From an uncultured Lachnospiraceae bacterium (lineage in GTDB: Bacteria; Bacillota; Clostridia; Lachnospirales; Lachnospiraceae): DNA of 64,000 nucleotides. Shown piece after piece: positions 1 through 9,269 of the stretch. Both the position numbers and the translations under genes were made by a program. Under the pieces are notes generated by a model, which was not told the origin of the DNA, did not search any database, and saw only the letters and a program-made list of their open reading frames with translations. Position 1 is the first letter of the stretch, and each line of letters begins with the position of its first letter. The DNA lies in contig ONEK01000004.1 in assembly GCA_900316855.1 (NCBI GenBank), positions 1 through 64,000 on the forward strand. Reading direction: 5' to 3'.

Positions 1-35
1 CGCATAAAATCAATAGAATTCCTTGGTTTTATGCG
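1..35. repeat. Inverted repeat at window edge
   Basis: CGCATAAAA at 1-9 is the exact reverse complement of TTTTATGCG at 27-35. It lies downstream of the zinc-ribbon gene on the minus strand and could be its terminator or part of a longer element cut by the window edge. The rest of 36-92 shows nothing recognisable. Confidence 0.45.
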
Positions 36-92
36 GGCTGCAGAGTATTTTTATGAGTGGAAAGCTAGTTGAGTGTTACGAATTCAGGAAGT

Positions 93-431
93 TCAGATAG
101 AAACACCGAAGCCATCATATGAGACTACAATAGGGTCACCTGTATTGATGAACATTAGGCTTTGGCTCTGTGCATTTAGTGTCGCGGTAATTTTGTGTGC
201 TCCTTCAGAAACAACAGTTTGAAGCGACTCTCCTCGTTTAAGTTTTCCGAGATTAGTTCCATCAATTGCCACTGCTATTTTTATTATTCCTCCAGCATCT
301 TTTTCTGTTCTCTTAATAACTAAAGATGCTTTATCTTGATTATTTGTCACGCCTGAATTCAGCGGTGTTCCGCAATACGGACAAAATTTCATATTTTCCG
401 CTATTTCCTTGCCACAATTACTACAATACAT
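93..431 (-). CDS. Small zinc-ribbon protein
   Basis: A 112-residue protein starting with a zinc-ribbon: Cys3, Cys6, Cys17 and Cys20 in the CxxC...CPYC pattern. After a short linker, residues 35-112 are predicted mostly beta strand and have no motif I recognise; the segment resembles small carboxypeptidase-regulatory or PEGA-like beta folds, but this is only an impression. There is no signal peptide or membrane segment, so it is probably cytoplasmic. A good ribosome site (GGGGGTG, 4 to 5 bases ahead of the ATG) supports the start. It is the last gene of the AT-rich accessory group. The zinc-ribbon fold is clear; the function is unknown. Confidence 0.75.
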   Translation of the reverse strand: MYCSNCGKEIAENMKFCPYCGTPLNSGVTNNQDKASLVIKRTEKDAGGIIKIAVAIDGTNLGKLKRGESLQTVVSEGAHKITATLNAQSQSLMFINTGDPIVVSYDGFGVSI

Positions 432-561
432 TTAATCACCCCCATTTTGGTTTCTTATTATTTCTCATCTGTAATAGTATTCCCACGTCTGAATAGCAGA
501 ACCGAAAATCAGAAAACAATAGATGCTGTACATTCAGGAAGTTTGTGCTGCAACAATTTTT

Positions 562-927
562 TCAGATCTGCCCATTCACATAGTCCACGAACTTTTTAGC
601 ATTTACCATATATTTAAATTCGTAATTTCCTGTAATGCAGTTGATTTTAATCTTGTTAAATGGTCCAAATCCTGTATATTCAACATATTGAATCTTATTG
701 CCCGGAGAAGTGACCTTTGTAAACCCGCTCCTGCCGATCAATTGGCCGTCCTCATAAGACAGTGTATTGCCGATATTATCACCCCAGCACAGAAGAAGGA
801 TCACAATCCCGATTACAACCATGAGGGTAGCCGCAGCATCTCCCCAATTTTCGATACCGCCAACAAGAAACACAATAGCGATAAGTCCGGGAATGATATA
901 TGGAAGTATGTTATGCCGGATTGTCAT
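562..927 (-). CDS. Small membrane protein with two TM helices
   Basis: A 121-residue protein. Two hydrophobic helices fill roughly residues 6-45, followed by a soluble domain of about 65 residues with alternating beta strands (ending near NAKKFVDYVNG) that resembles bacterial PH-like domains of small membrane proteins. I chose the internal ATG at 927 because GAGGTG precedes it at a normal distance; the open frame extends 25 codons further upstream, but these residues lack a ribosome site and are charged rather than hydrophobic. It lies 76 bases downstream of the DUF262 gene, probably in one transcript. No specific function can be assigned. Confidence 0.65.
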   Translation of the reverse strand: MTIRHNILPYIIPGLIAIVFLVGGIENWGDAAATLMVVIGIVILLLCWGDNIGNTLSYEDGQLIGRSGFTKVTSPGNKIQYVEYTGFGPFNKIKINCITGNYEFKYMVNAKKFVDYVNGQI

Positions 928-1003
928 ACAAACACCTCGATTCCTTCTTTCCTGATGATTCGTCACGACAAAACTCCAGCTCGACAGCGAGATCTTTGTC
1001 ATA

Positions 1004-2815
1004 TCAAAGTGACTTGTAGTACCTTTCTATCATATTGGCCATCAAGATACGACGCCGTTGGAGGAAGGTATCATAGTCCGAAACTGTCATATTCAGAACT
1101 TCCTCTGGTACCGCATTTTCCTTGAGATTCTGCCGCAATTCCTCAATGGTTGAAATGTTGCCTATCTCAAGTTCATGCGTCTCGCACTGCTTCCTGATAC
1201 GACCGAAATACACGTCAGGAGCTTCATCTCCGATTGCTTTGTTGACTTGCGTATCGAGATATGTGAAATTCGCCACCTGATTATATCTTCCCTTTGTATC
1301 TATACCATTCTTACGAAGATATGCCTTCGGGAAAATATGATGAACATCTCCTGAAATTGCTATCAGGTCAGTGACCATTGTCCCTCGCTGAAGGAAAGAG
1401 TTACTCTTCAGATAATCTTGAGCAGCAAGGAATGTATTAAAAGCCGGACTGTTTACAGACGTCGTTTCTAAGTTCTGAGGCAAAGTGACACTCCAGAACG
1501 TATCCGGCAGAACCGATGCCTCGATTTCGTTGAAATATGGTAGAAATCCCTTTTCCTGAATACTCCTGATATCTCTGCTCATCACAGACTCAGGTGATCC
1601 CACGTATCTTCCTGTCAGTGTCGAAAGCACAAACCACTTCTGGACATAGCGTTTCTCTTGTGCCTGTGGAACGCTATCATCATCCATCAGTTTGAGGAAG
1701 AGCATATATGCGAAATCGAGCGTCATCTGTGAATTCAGCATCTTACTCGACTTGTATCCGGCTCCTCTTATTGCAAGCACAAACTGGCTGAAATTATATT
1801 CGTTGATAAATTTCTGGATACCTGCGCTTAACTTTTGATAGGAGTCATCTACGATATCTTCTCTGAATTCTCTGGTCTCGAAATCTCTTCCTGATAACAG
1901 ACTGACAAGGTCGGCAAGCTTTCCTCTATTGAAGCTGTACATGAAGGAGACCCTAAGCATATCACCGTAGTCCGGATCATAGATGTCGTCGTAATCATTC
2001 GACAGCCACTTGATCTTTTGCGCATATGGAGTCATAGCAAATTCCGCGTCCTTCTCCACCTGTGAAATAAAATCTGGCTTCACAGCCAAATGGCAGAAGT
2101 AGTCCACGACTTTACGAAGAAGATTTCCACCATGAGCTGTATCAGAAGCCATCTTTGACATAACGAAATCAGATTGACTAAGCGCTGTTCCCTTCGAATT
2201 TATGCGGATAAAGATCTCTGTAACCTCATCAATATCCAGCGAATGGTCAAGCTCAATAACACCAATCTGCCGGTTTGCTATCCCTCTCAGCTTTGTCAGG
2301 ATGTTATTTACTTCATTCGGCTTAATATCCGGATTGTCATTGCAGTAGTTAATCGAGAAATTAAACGCGTCAAAATCAGTTCGAAATACCTCTGATATAT
2401 CCGGGATCCATTTCTTATCCCGGAGATGCGACGCGTCCTGCACTGCAAATTGCTTCGTGGGATCGTCTGCCATCGGATTAAAAGCGATTTTTATACGGCC
2501 CTTATTGAAATCTTCATCCAAGACTTCCTCTCCAGAGATTGCCGCCATCAAAGCAGTGATTCTTTGCTGCCCATCGATCAGGACATGCTTCCCATTAGCA
2601 ACAGAACCGTCCTTGGTTTTCACATCCGGATTTTTCCAAGTGATGATATATCCGGTAGGATAGCCATTGTACAGGGAATCAATCAGGTCTCTTACCTGAC
2701 TGCGCTTCCATACAAACGGTCGCTGAATTTCGGGAATAACAAATTGCTTTGCATCAATCAGTCCAAGAATAGCCTCGACTGAATATTGCATAAGCGTAAA
2801 TTTCTCGCCTATCAT
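1004..2815 (-). CDS. DUF262 / HNH domain protein (GmrSD-like)
   Basis: A 603-residue protein of the DUF262 type. The N-terminal domain has the family motif IPEIQRPFVW near residue 27 and LIDGQQRITAL near residue 79; DGQQR-type motifs in this family belong to a ParB/Srx-like nucleotide-binding fold. A C-terminal DVHHIFP motif near residue 490, followed by conserved Asn residues, fits the HNH nuclease domain (DUF1524/GmrD-like). Single-chain GmrSD enzymes are type IV restriction systems that cut modified phage DNA, so a defence role is likely by family. It follows the YdbC-like gene by 37 bases and shares the AT-rich accessory stretch with a methylase remnant. Whether it is active is unknown; all visible key motifs are intact. 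Confidence 0.85.
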   Translation of the reverse strand: MIGEKFTLMQYSVEAILGLIDAKQFVIPEIQRPFVWKRSQVRDLIDSLYNGYPTGYIITWKNPDVKTKDGSVANGKHVLIDGQQRITALMAAISGEEVLDEDFNKGRIKIAFNPMADDPTKQFAVQDASHLRDKKWIPDISEVFRTDFDAFNFSINYCNDNPDIKPNEVNNILTKLRGIANRQIGVIELDHSLDIDEVTEIFIRINSKGTALSQSDFVMSKMASDTAHGGNLLRKVVDYFCHLAVKPDFISQVEKDAEFAMTPYAQKIKWLSNDYDDIYDPDYGDMLRVSFMYSFNRGKLADLVSLLSGRDFETREFREDIVDDSYQKLSAGIQKFINEYNFSQFVLAIRGAGYKSSKMLNSQMTLDFAYMLFLKLMDDDSVPQAQEKRYVQKWFVLSTLTGRYVGSPESVMSRDIRSIQEKGFLPYFNEIEASVLPDTFWSVTLPQNLETTSVNSPAFNTFLAAQDYLKSNSFLQRGTMVTDLIAISGDVHHIFPKAYLRKNGIDTKGRYNQVANFTYLDTQVNKAIGDEAPDVYFGRIRKQCETHELEIGNISTIEELRQNLKENAVPEEVLNMTVSDYDTFLQRRRILMANMIERYYKSL

Positions 2816-2852
2816 AAACTATAGCTGCTCCTTCTATTGCTCAGAATCCAAT

Positions 2853-3086
2853 TTACTTCTGAAGTTTTTCATGAATATTGGATAGTAGCTCATATAGATT
2901 TTCTGCTTCATCAGCCGACAATGTGATGCCTTTCCCCATTTTTTCGTGCTCAGGAGCCCAATCACGAAGGTCATATTTAGGTGACGCCCCATTCCAAGAG
3001 ACCAGATTAAGTTCACGTTTCCAGCCACTCTTGCTTTCTGAAATTATTCCTAATTGTTTTACTATCTCATATTTAAAATCGGCCAT
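2853..3086 (-). CDS. YdbC/PC4-like ssDNA-binding protein
   Basis: A 77-residue protein with the compact signature of the bacterial PC4 (YdbC) family: ELNLVSWNG, PKYDLRDWAP and HEKMGKGITL in sequence, then a C-terminal helix. Family members bind single-stranded DNA as dimers and resemble the eukaryotic coactivator PC4. The start codon lies one base after the stop of the preceding methylase gene, so the two are almost certainly co-transcribed and probably translationally coupled. Its exact job is unknown. Position between a methylase and a DUF262 nuclease suggests a helper in a mobile or defence module, but YdbC genes also occur in ordinary chromosomal settings. Confidence 0.85.
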   Translation of the reverse strand: MADFKYEIVKQLGIISESKSGWKRELNLVSWNGASPKYDLRDWAPEHEKMGKGITLSADEAENLYELLSNIHEKLQK

Positions 3087-3087
3087 A

Positions 3088-5694
3088 TTATTCCGCCCCT
3101 TCTAAAAAAGCATCTATATCCTTCTGTTCTTTCTTAGAAATACCATAAATATCATATATAAGCGCATCTATTTCTGATATCTTTTCTTGATCAAATTGTT
3201 CAACCACCGTTATGACATCATTTTCAACTTTTATTTCTTTTTCCTTATTACGTTTTATAGGCAGCATTTCGAGATATGTTCCTTTAATTTTGGGGAATTG
3301 TTTCCTATTATCTGAATATTTTTGAAGCCAATAAAATCGGATTAATTTTGAATTAATCACACCCAAAATATAAAAAGGTGAAATATCTTCCTTAAAACCA
3401 GAAACCATGAAGGCCGTATTCAAAACAGGATATCCCTGCATATCCATACCGGCAATCGGATATTTCCCTATTTGACGAATAAGGATCTTCGGGTTTGAAA
3501 ATTGTGCTGTTTCATCCCAACAGCCCCCGCACTTAGCTTCTCTATTAAAATAGCAATAAAGGCCACTCCATGTTACCTTATAGAACGAAATGTCTTTACC
3601 TGTATAGCATTTTTTGTGATACTTCGTGCATAAAGATTCATCAGTAATAACATCGGTCGTAAATTTTTTTCTATTTCTGAGCTGCATTCCAAAATTTACA
3701 TTTGCATATTTTTTTAGTATGGCCGCTGAGCTTTCGATATCCTCGATTAGATTCACACTATTAGCATTTACATTTGGGTTAATTATAAAGTCGTCTTTCA
3801 TAAAGCTTACCTGCGGTACATCCGACTCATTGTAATATGTCCATTTTTCTCCATCTTTTTTTGCAAATCTAATATTAATTGCATTTGTAAAAAAATCATT
3901 TGTTAATGCCTTGGTTCCGACAAAAACTAAATTATTCACATTTGCCTTAAAAACATTTTCGTCATAAAAAGTTAACCGCTTTATATTCAATTGCTTAAGC
4001 ATCAATCTCCTAAGCTCTTTTGTATAATTGTTAGTTGTAAAATTTGAAGGAACAATAAAGGATAATGTTCCTGTAGGGCATAATAAAGTTATCCCTTTCT
4101 CAATAAACAAATGATATAAATCAACTTTGTACTTTGCTACATGATAGATACGTCTGAAATAATCCAGCGTCTGATCATCGCAAACTTTATCCTGCAATAA
4201 CACATACGGCGGATTTCCAATTACTATATCAAAGCCACCATTATCCCTAAAAACTTTTGGAAAATATAACTGCCAAAGTACAAACGGCTTCGATGGTTGA
4301 TTAACCATTTTGAAATACTCGTCTACAAGTTTAGGGTTTGTTTTGATCTGTGTCAAAATTATCTGATCGTAGATATCCTGTATTTCTTCCTTTAATATAT
4401 CCTTCTCAACATGATCCTTTTCATCATATAGCTTAGACTGTAAATCAATAAGTTTCTGAATCTGTACGCTCAATTCCGAATCAAACAAATTGAATTGCCT
4501 ATTTTTAGACTCATTTTTCAAGATGGCATTTTCAGTAATTAGTGGAATTCCGCCAAATTCATCCATCAGTGAATTCCCACAAATAATATTGCAATCCAGA
4601 TTAGGAAGCTCCCGAGGTTTTGTATCGTAGCCTCTTTCTTCGTCCTGATAATCCATGATCTGATTATCGATAACCAGCGATAGCCACAATCTTAACTTTG
4701 TAATATCCGTCGCACTTGGCTCAATATCGCAAGCAAAGATAGAATTTTTAATAGCTGCTCGTTTCAGGCGATAAGGGCTTCTGTTGGCATAGAGAAGCCC
4801 CCTATCGAACGAATTTTTATCGATAGCGAGATACGCTGTTATCGTAGAACGGGCTTTTACTATTTCTGTAAGCATTCCCAGTGGAAAAGCACCAGAGCCA
4901 ACCGCCAAATCTGCAACCTTAACGTTACTCAGGAGATCATCCAGTTCCTGAAGTCGATTTACATTTTTCTTGAAGCTAAAGATCGTATCTGGAATTTCAA
5001 GATCTTTATTCTTGTCATATTCCATATGACCTTTGGCACCATTTTCCCCTTTTACATAAATTGTCTTCTTCGTATCTTCGTCATAAAAATATTCGCTGTA
5101 CAGAATAAATTTCCGAATATCCTCATCCGGAATTCCTGTCTTGTTTGCCAAGAAATTGATCAGTGTCTCTTGGCACATGAAATGAACGATCTCACGCGGT
5201 GTGTAGAAAGCGCCCTTGGATTTTCGGTCCTTGACATCCAGAAGATTTTCAAACACCTTTCCCAGCATCTCTGGATCGATTGCAATCTCACGTTCCATCG
5301 GCTCATCTTCTGCAATGGTGAAATTATATCTATCAAAAATATCCAGAATTCCGTCAGCTTCTCTGTCTCCTTTTATGTCTCTATTGGAAAATATCTCATT
5401 CGGAATGCTGAAATCGTTATGCTCCCAGTCGTATCCATCAAGCTGTTCGAAAAGGCCGCCATTCAGGAACGGTATTCTGCAGTTTAATGGTACAAAATAT
5501 GCATTCTCTCCCCTGTTCTGATTCAATCCAGTATAAAAGAGTGGCTCCAGAAAATCATCAAAGTAATTTTTATTCCTTTGCACAGCAATATCAAAAAGTT
5601 GCCGCATGAAGTCCTTAGGACCGGAACCCCACGGATTTCCTCTGACAATTTTCGAGAGTGCTACCTGGTCTTCTCCTGACAGATTGGTCTTATG
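3088..5694 (-). pseudogene. 5'-truncated Eco57I-like DNA methylase/restriction protein
   Basis: The open frame from the first ATG (5607) encodes 839 residues. Methylase motif I is near residue 234 (DLAVGSGAFPLGM) and the adenine-N6 catalytic NPPY near residue 462; GAFYTPREIVHFM is another hallmark of Eco57I-type class IIG/BREX-like enzymes. The C-terminal part looks like a TaqI-type specificity domain. The reading frame stays open and family-like for 29 codons upstream of that ATG, to an in-frame TGA at 5695-5697, and no start codon with a ribosome site is visible. Family members normally carry several hundred more N-terminal residues, including a nuclease region. I therefore read this as the 3' part of a gene cut at about 5,695. 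The catalytic motif survives, so an N-terminally shortened protein could still be made. Confidence 0.8.
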
Positions 5695-5725
5695 TCAAGA
5701 TTTAGCGCAAATTAAAATGAGAAAT

Positions 5726-5861
5726 AGCCTTGCTCATTCGCGGTGCGCTTCGCGCACTCGCTCATGTCGGCTGTCGCCTCATAAATCTCAACATAAAAGG
5801 ACGGCCTTACGAGAGCGAGCTCTCGACGGCCGTCTTCTTTTATGTTTCGATTTGCAAGGCT
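5726..5861. repeat. Nested inverted-repeat element at accessory boundary
   Basis: AGCCTTGC at 5726-5733 is repeated inverted as GCAAGGCT at 5854-5861. Inside are a GTGCGC/GCGCAC hairpin at about 5743-5757 and the larger ACATAAAA...TTTTATGT hairpin. The element sits between the truncated methylase and the glucokinase stop codon. It may be a small palindromic repeat or an insertion scar. Confidence 0.4.
5791..5844 (-). terminator. Glucokinase-side terminator (possibly bidirectional)
   Basis: ACATAAAA plus GACGGCC pair with GGCCGTC plus TTTTATGT around a loop that itself contains CGAGAG/CTCTCG. The T-rich outer arm follows the GC-rich stem on both strands. It lies 20 bases after the glcK stop and can end that transcript. 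Confidence 0.6.
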
Positions 5862-5863
5862 CG

Positions 5864-6805
5864 TTACACGATCATCTTTACAGCTCCATACATTCCGGCG
5901 TCGTTGCCGAGCTCGGCGAGCTTGAAGATGGTGGTGCGGCAGGCGTGGAAGGTGTTGGGCGCGTAGTATTTCGTGATGGCGTCGAGCACGATCTGGCCTG
6001 CCTTGGAGACGCCGCCGCCGATGACGAAGCATTCAGGGTCTACGACAACGGCAATGGACGCGAGGGCGCGCCCGAGGGTTTTGCCGAACTCATCGACGAG
6101 GGCAAGGGCGACCTCGTCGCCTTCCTTTGCCGCGTCGAAGATTTTTTTGGAGCTTAAGGTATCGTCATTGACGAGGACGGTCTGCTTCTTGTTCTTCGCA
6201 AGTCTCTTGTGGGCAACACGGGTGATGCCGTTTGCGGAGACATACTGCTCCAGGCACCCCTTCTTGCCGCAGCCGCAGGTGTCCTCTTCGTCGTAGTTGA
6301 CGGTCATATGGCCGATTTCGCCGCCCGCGCCGTGCGAGCCGGAGACAATTTTCCCATTGACGATGACACCGCCGCCGACGCCGGTCCCGAGCGTCACCAT
6401 GATGATGCTGGAGTAACCCTTGCCGCCGCCCTTCCAGGCTTCGCCGAGGGCTGCCACGTTCGCGTCATTTCCGACCTCCACGCGGATGCCGTCCAGCATC
6501 TCCGAAAGGTCATCCTTCACGTTGACGACACCCCAGCCGAGGTTGACGCACTGGTTGACAATGCCTCCGTCCAGCACCGGTCCCGGCACGTCAATGCCGA
6601 CGCCCTCGATGTCTCCCTTCTTCAGCTTCTTCTCTTTGACCTTGTCGCGGATGGTCTTCGCAATATCCGGCAGGACATTTCTGCCGTTATCCTCTGTCCT
6701 CGTCGGGATCTCCCAGCTTTCCAGCAGTTCCCCTTTACTGTTGAACAATCCGCATTTGACGGTCGTCCCGCCAAGATCGATACCAAACGCATATTCCGCA
6801 GCCAT
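5864..6805 (-). CDS. glcK: ROK-family glucokinase
   Basis: A 313-residue ROK kinase, expected to phosphorylate glucose to glucose 6-phosphate with ATP in the cytoplasm. The ATP phosphate loop is at residues 7-17 (DLGGTTVK), the catalytic Asp is in GNDANVAA (Asp114), EIGH at 163-166 holds the zinc-binding His, and the CGCGKKGC cysteine cluster at 177-184 is the ROK zinc site. Length matches Gram-positive GlcK. CGGAGG lies a few bases ahead of the ATG. It starts 30 bases after the ABC ATPase gene and is probably read from the same transcript, although the functions are not obviously linked. Substrate could also be another hexose, but GlcK is the best fit. Confidence 0.92.
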   Translation of the reverse strand: MAAEYAFGIDLGGTTVKCGLFNSKGELLESWEIPTRTEDNGRNVLPDIAKTIRDKVKEKKLKKGDIEGVGIDVPGPVLDGGIVNQCVNLGWGVVNVKDDLSEMLDGIRVEVGNDANVAALGEAWKGGGKGYSSIIMVTLGTGVGGGVIVNGKIVSGSHGAGGEIGHMTVNYDEEDTCGCGKKGCLEQYVSANGITRVAHKRLAKNKKQTVLVNDDTLSSKKIFDAAKEGDEVALALVDEFGKTLGRALASIAVVVDPECFVIGGGVSKAGQIVLDAITKYYAPNTFHACRTTIFKLAELGNDAGMYGAVKMIV

Positions 6806-6835
6806 CTGCTTACCTCCGGAGTGAAAGATTGTTTT

Positions 6836-7606
6836 CTACAGAGCTTTATTATAACTCTGCAGGAACTGTTTCGTCCTCTCTTCTTTCGGATGGCTGAAAA
6901 CTTCTTCCGGAGTTCCCTGCTCCGCGATGACGCCGTTGTCCATGAAGATGACGTGGTCGGATACGTCCCTCGCAAAGCTCATCTCGTGCGTCACGATGAT
7001 CATGGTCGTGTGGTTCTGCGCCAGGGAACGGATGACCCGCAGCACCTCGCCGGTCAGCTCCGGATCGAGCGCCGATGTCGGCTCGTCGAAGCACAGGATA
7101 TCCGGGTGCAGCGCCAGGGCGCGCGCGATGGCGACACGCTGCTGCTGGCCGCCGGACAGCTGATGAGGGTAATTGCTCATCCGGTTGGACAGGCCCATCT
7201 GATCCAGCAGCTCCTTCGCGTGCTTCTCGATGGCCCCGCGGTCCGCGCTTTTTGGATCCTTCGTGTTCAGCAGGGGCGCCAGACACACGTTCTGCAGTGC
7301 TGTGTACTGCGGAAACAGGTTGAACTGCTGGAACACCATACCGAAGTGAAGGCGCTTCCTGCGGATACTCTCCTCGCTCTCCTTCGCGTGGTCCGCCGCA
7401 TCGAACAGCTTCTCGCCGCGGATGCGGATCATGCCCCCGTCCGGTGTCTCCAGGAAGTTCAGACACCTGAGCAGCGTTGTCTTGCCTGACCCCGAGGAGC
7501 CGATAATCGACAGCGCCGTCCCCTCTTCCATATCGAAGCTCAGATCCTTGAGGACTTCCGTTTCGCCGAAGTTTTTCTTGATATTTCTGACTTCCAGTAA
7601 TGCCAT
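6836..7606 (-). CDS. Polar amino-acid ABC transporter, ATP-binding protein
   Basis: A 256-residue GlnQ/HisP-type ATPase that energises uptake through the neighbouring permease. Walker A GSSGSGKT is at 36-43, the Q-loop near 93, the ABC signature LSGGQQQR at 150-157, Walker B ILCFDEP near 170-176 and the switch His in IVTHEMSFA. These and the short [12 protein letters not shown]-terminal tail are typical of the polar amino-acid subfamily. It follows the permease gene by 11 bases and is led by a GAGGG ribosome site. The substrate cannot be read from the ATPase. Confidence 0.93.
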   Translation of the reverse strand: MALLEVRNIKKNFGETEVLKDLSFDMEEGTALSIIGSSGSGKTTLLRCLNFLETPDGGMIRIRGEKLFDAADHAKESEESIRRKRLHFGMVFQQFNLFPQYTALQNVCLAPLLNTKDPKSADRGAIEKHAKELLDQMGLSNRMSNYPHQLSGGQQQRVAIARALALHPDILCFDEPTSALDPELTGEVLRVIRSLAQNHTTMIIVTHEMSFARDVSDHVIFMDNGVIAEQGTPEEVFSHPKEERTKQFLQSYNKAL

Positions 7607-7617
7607 AGTGCCCTCTG

Positions 7618-8274
7618 TCAGCGGAAATAATCCAGCCGTCTTTCAATCCTGTCAAACAGCACGGTTAACACTCCGGAGAACAGCAGATAGAACACGCCCG
7701 TGTAGAACAGCGGCCAGATGATGCCCGCGCTCTTGATAAACGACTGACCGTTCCAGATGATTTCATAGACCGCGATCACCCTGGCAAGCGACGTATCCTT
7801 GACCAGTGTGATGATTTCGTTGGACATAGGCGGCACAATACGCTTGATGACCTGCAGCAGGATGATCTTCCGGAAGATCTGTCCCCTCGTAAGGCCCAGC
7901 ACCTGTCCCGCCTCGTACTGACCCACGGGAATGGACTGGATTCCGCCGCGGTAGATCTCGGCGAAATAGCACGCGTAATTGAATACGAATGCGACGAGAG
8001 CCGCAATGAACCTGCCGGAATCCCCCGAGCCCCAGATGTTGTTGTGCAGCAGGATCCCCGGCCCGTAATAGACGATGAGGAGCTGCAGCAGCAGCGGCGT
8101 TCCGCGGATGATCCAGATGATGAGCTTAATCGGATAGGCCAGGACCCGTACCCTGCTCATCTCCCACAGCGCGATGAGAAGCCCCAGGGGCAGGGAGAAC
8201 AGGAGCGTCAGCGCAAACAGCTTTACTGTTCCCCAGAAGCCCTCCAGCAATGATAATGTGACTGTCCAGAACAT
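7618..8274 (-). CDS. Polar amino-acid ABC transporter, permease
   Basis: A 218-residue HisM/GlnP-type inner-membrane permease with about five hydrophobic helices. The EAA-type loop that contacts the ATPase is visible as [19 protein letters not shown], and the upstream [19 protein letters not shown] stretch is diagnostic of amino-acid permeases. It is probably a homodimer, since only one permease gene is present. It sits 19 bases after the binding-protein gene and 11 before the ATPase, an intact three-gene importer. Confidence 0.93.
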   Translation of the reverse strand: MFWTVTLSLLEGFWGTVKLFALTLLFSLPLGLLIALWEMSRVRVLAYPIKLIIWIIRGTPLLLQLLIVYYGPGILLHNNIWGSGDSGRFIAALVAFVFNYACYFAEIYRGGIQSIPVGQYEAGQVLGLTRGQIFRKIILLQVIKRIVPPMSNEIITLVKDTSLARVIAVYEIIWNGQSFIKSAGIIWPLFYTGVFYLLFSGVLTVLFDRIERRLDYFR

Positions 8275-8293
8275 AAACCGTTTCTCCGGCAGA

Positions 8294-9082
8294 TCAATCC
8301 TGCTTCACGATAGCATCCTGTACGCCGTAGGTCTCACCGATCTGCTGCAGCGTCCCGTCGTCGTAGAACTTTTTGAATTCGTCGTTGATGTAAGCGGCAA
8401 GATCAGAGCCCTTGCGGCAGCCGACGCCATACTCCTCGGTCGTCAGCTCCAGGGTATGGGTGAGATCCGGGTAATCCGTGCCATCGCCGATCATGGCGCC
8501 CGCCATCAGCAGGTCGATAATGGAAGCGTCGCTGGTTCCTGCCGCGATCTCCATCAGGGTGTCTGCCTGGGACGTCAGGGCAGTATAGGTGAAGCCGTTG
8601 TCCTTGGCCGCCTGCTCGCCGGCACTTCCCGCTTCCACGGCAAACGCCAGATCCTTCATGCTGGCTGCATCCGGGTACTGATCCGCCTTATCCTTCGGCA
8701 GGACAACGACCTGTGCGTTGTTGCAGTAGGGCTTCGTGCACTCCATGGAACTGGTAACCTCATCCGTCAGCGTCATGCCGTTCCACACGACGTCGATGCT
8801 CTTGTTGTTCAGCTCCAGGATCTTGTTGTCCCAGTCGATCTCCACGAACTGCACCTTGACGCCCAGATCCTGTGCAACCTTCGCTGCAAGATCCGCGTCG
8901 AACCCGATCCAGTTCCCGCTGTCATCCTTGTAATCCATCGGAGCGAAATCCGTGATTCCGACGATCAGGGTTCCCTTGTCCTTGATATAGTCCACATCCG
9001 AGTCGGATGCCTTACTGCCGCAGCCCGCAAAAGAGGCTGCCGTCACCACCGCCAGTACCACTGCCAGAATTCTTTTCCTCAT
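8294..9082 (-). CDS. Polar amino-acid ABC transporter, substrate-binding lipoprotein
   Basis: A 262-residue bacterial extracellular solute-binding family 3 protein. The signal peptide ends in a lipobox ASFAGC, with Cys21 as the lipidated residue. The mature domain starts IVGITDFAPMDYKDD and contains GFDADLAAKVAQDLG and the CTKPYCNN...ADQY hinge expected for the type II periplasmic-binding fold. DVVWNGMTLT is a frequent motif of amino-acid binders. It is the first gene of the importer operon, and its promoter region carries an 18-base palindrome. Glutamine, cystine or a basic amino acid are all possible ligands. Confidence 0.93.
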   Translation of the reverse strand: MRKRILAVVLAVVTAASFAGCGSKASDSDVDYIKDKGTLIVGITDFAPMDYKDDSGNWIGFDADLAAKVAQDLGVKVQFVEIDWDNKILELNNKSIDVVWNGMTLTDEVTSSMECTKPYCNNAQVVVLPKDKADQYPDAASMKDLAFAVEAGSAGEQAAKDNGFTYTALTSQADTLMEIAAGTSDASIIDLLMAGAMIGDGTDYPDLTHTLELTTEEYGVGCRKGSDLAAYINDEFKKFYDDGTLQQIGETYGVQDAIVKQD

Positions 9083-9187
9083 AATGTTCTCCTCCCTGCC
9101 CTCACCGGCAGAATCTGCTCCGGAACCGCGCCCCGGTCATGTCCTGTAGCCTGCGGCCTGCGGAATCCCGTTATTTAATCAGCTATC

Positions 9188-9216
9188 ACTTTACCATGGT
9201 AAAGTATCCTTGTAAA
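9188..9216 (-). promoter_or_regulatory. Promoter of the amino-acid importer with overlapping 18-bp palindrome
   Basis: On the minus strand TTTACA (9211-9216) and TAAAGT (9188-9193) are spaced by 17 bases. A perfect 18-base palindrome, ACTTTACCATGGTAAAGT, covers 9188-9205, so it overlaps the -10 element and half the spacer. This is where a repressor operator would be expected. It lies about 105 bases ahead of the binding-protein start. Confidence 0.5.
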
Positions 9217-9248
9217 GAAAAAGGCCGCCGGATGAATGATCCGGCAGC
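9216..9248 (-). terminator. Terminator after rplT
   Basis: GCTGCCGGAT and ATCCGGCGGC form a stem with a 5-base loop, followed on the minus strand by CTTTTTC. It begins about 20 bases after the rplT stop and ends the infC-rpmI-rplT transcript. It abuts the -35 box of the importer promoter. Confidence 0.8.
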
Positions 9249-9269
9249 CATCGCCTGTCTAATTTCTGA

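Noticed and set aside
6209..7489. 426-residue plus-strand open frame across glcK and the ABC ATPase
   Set aside because: It spans two well-supported minus-strand genes and their junction without any start signal.
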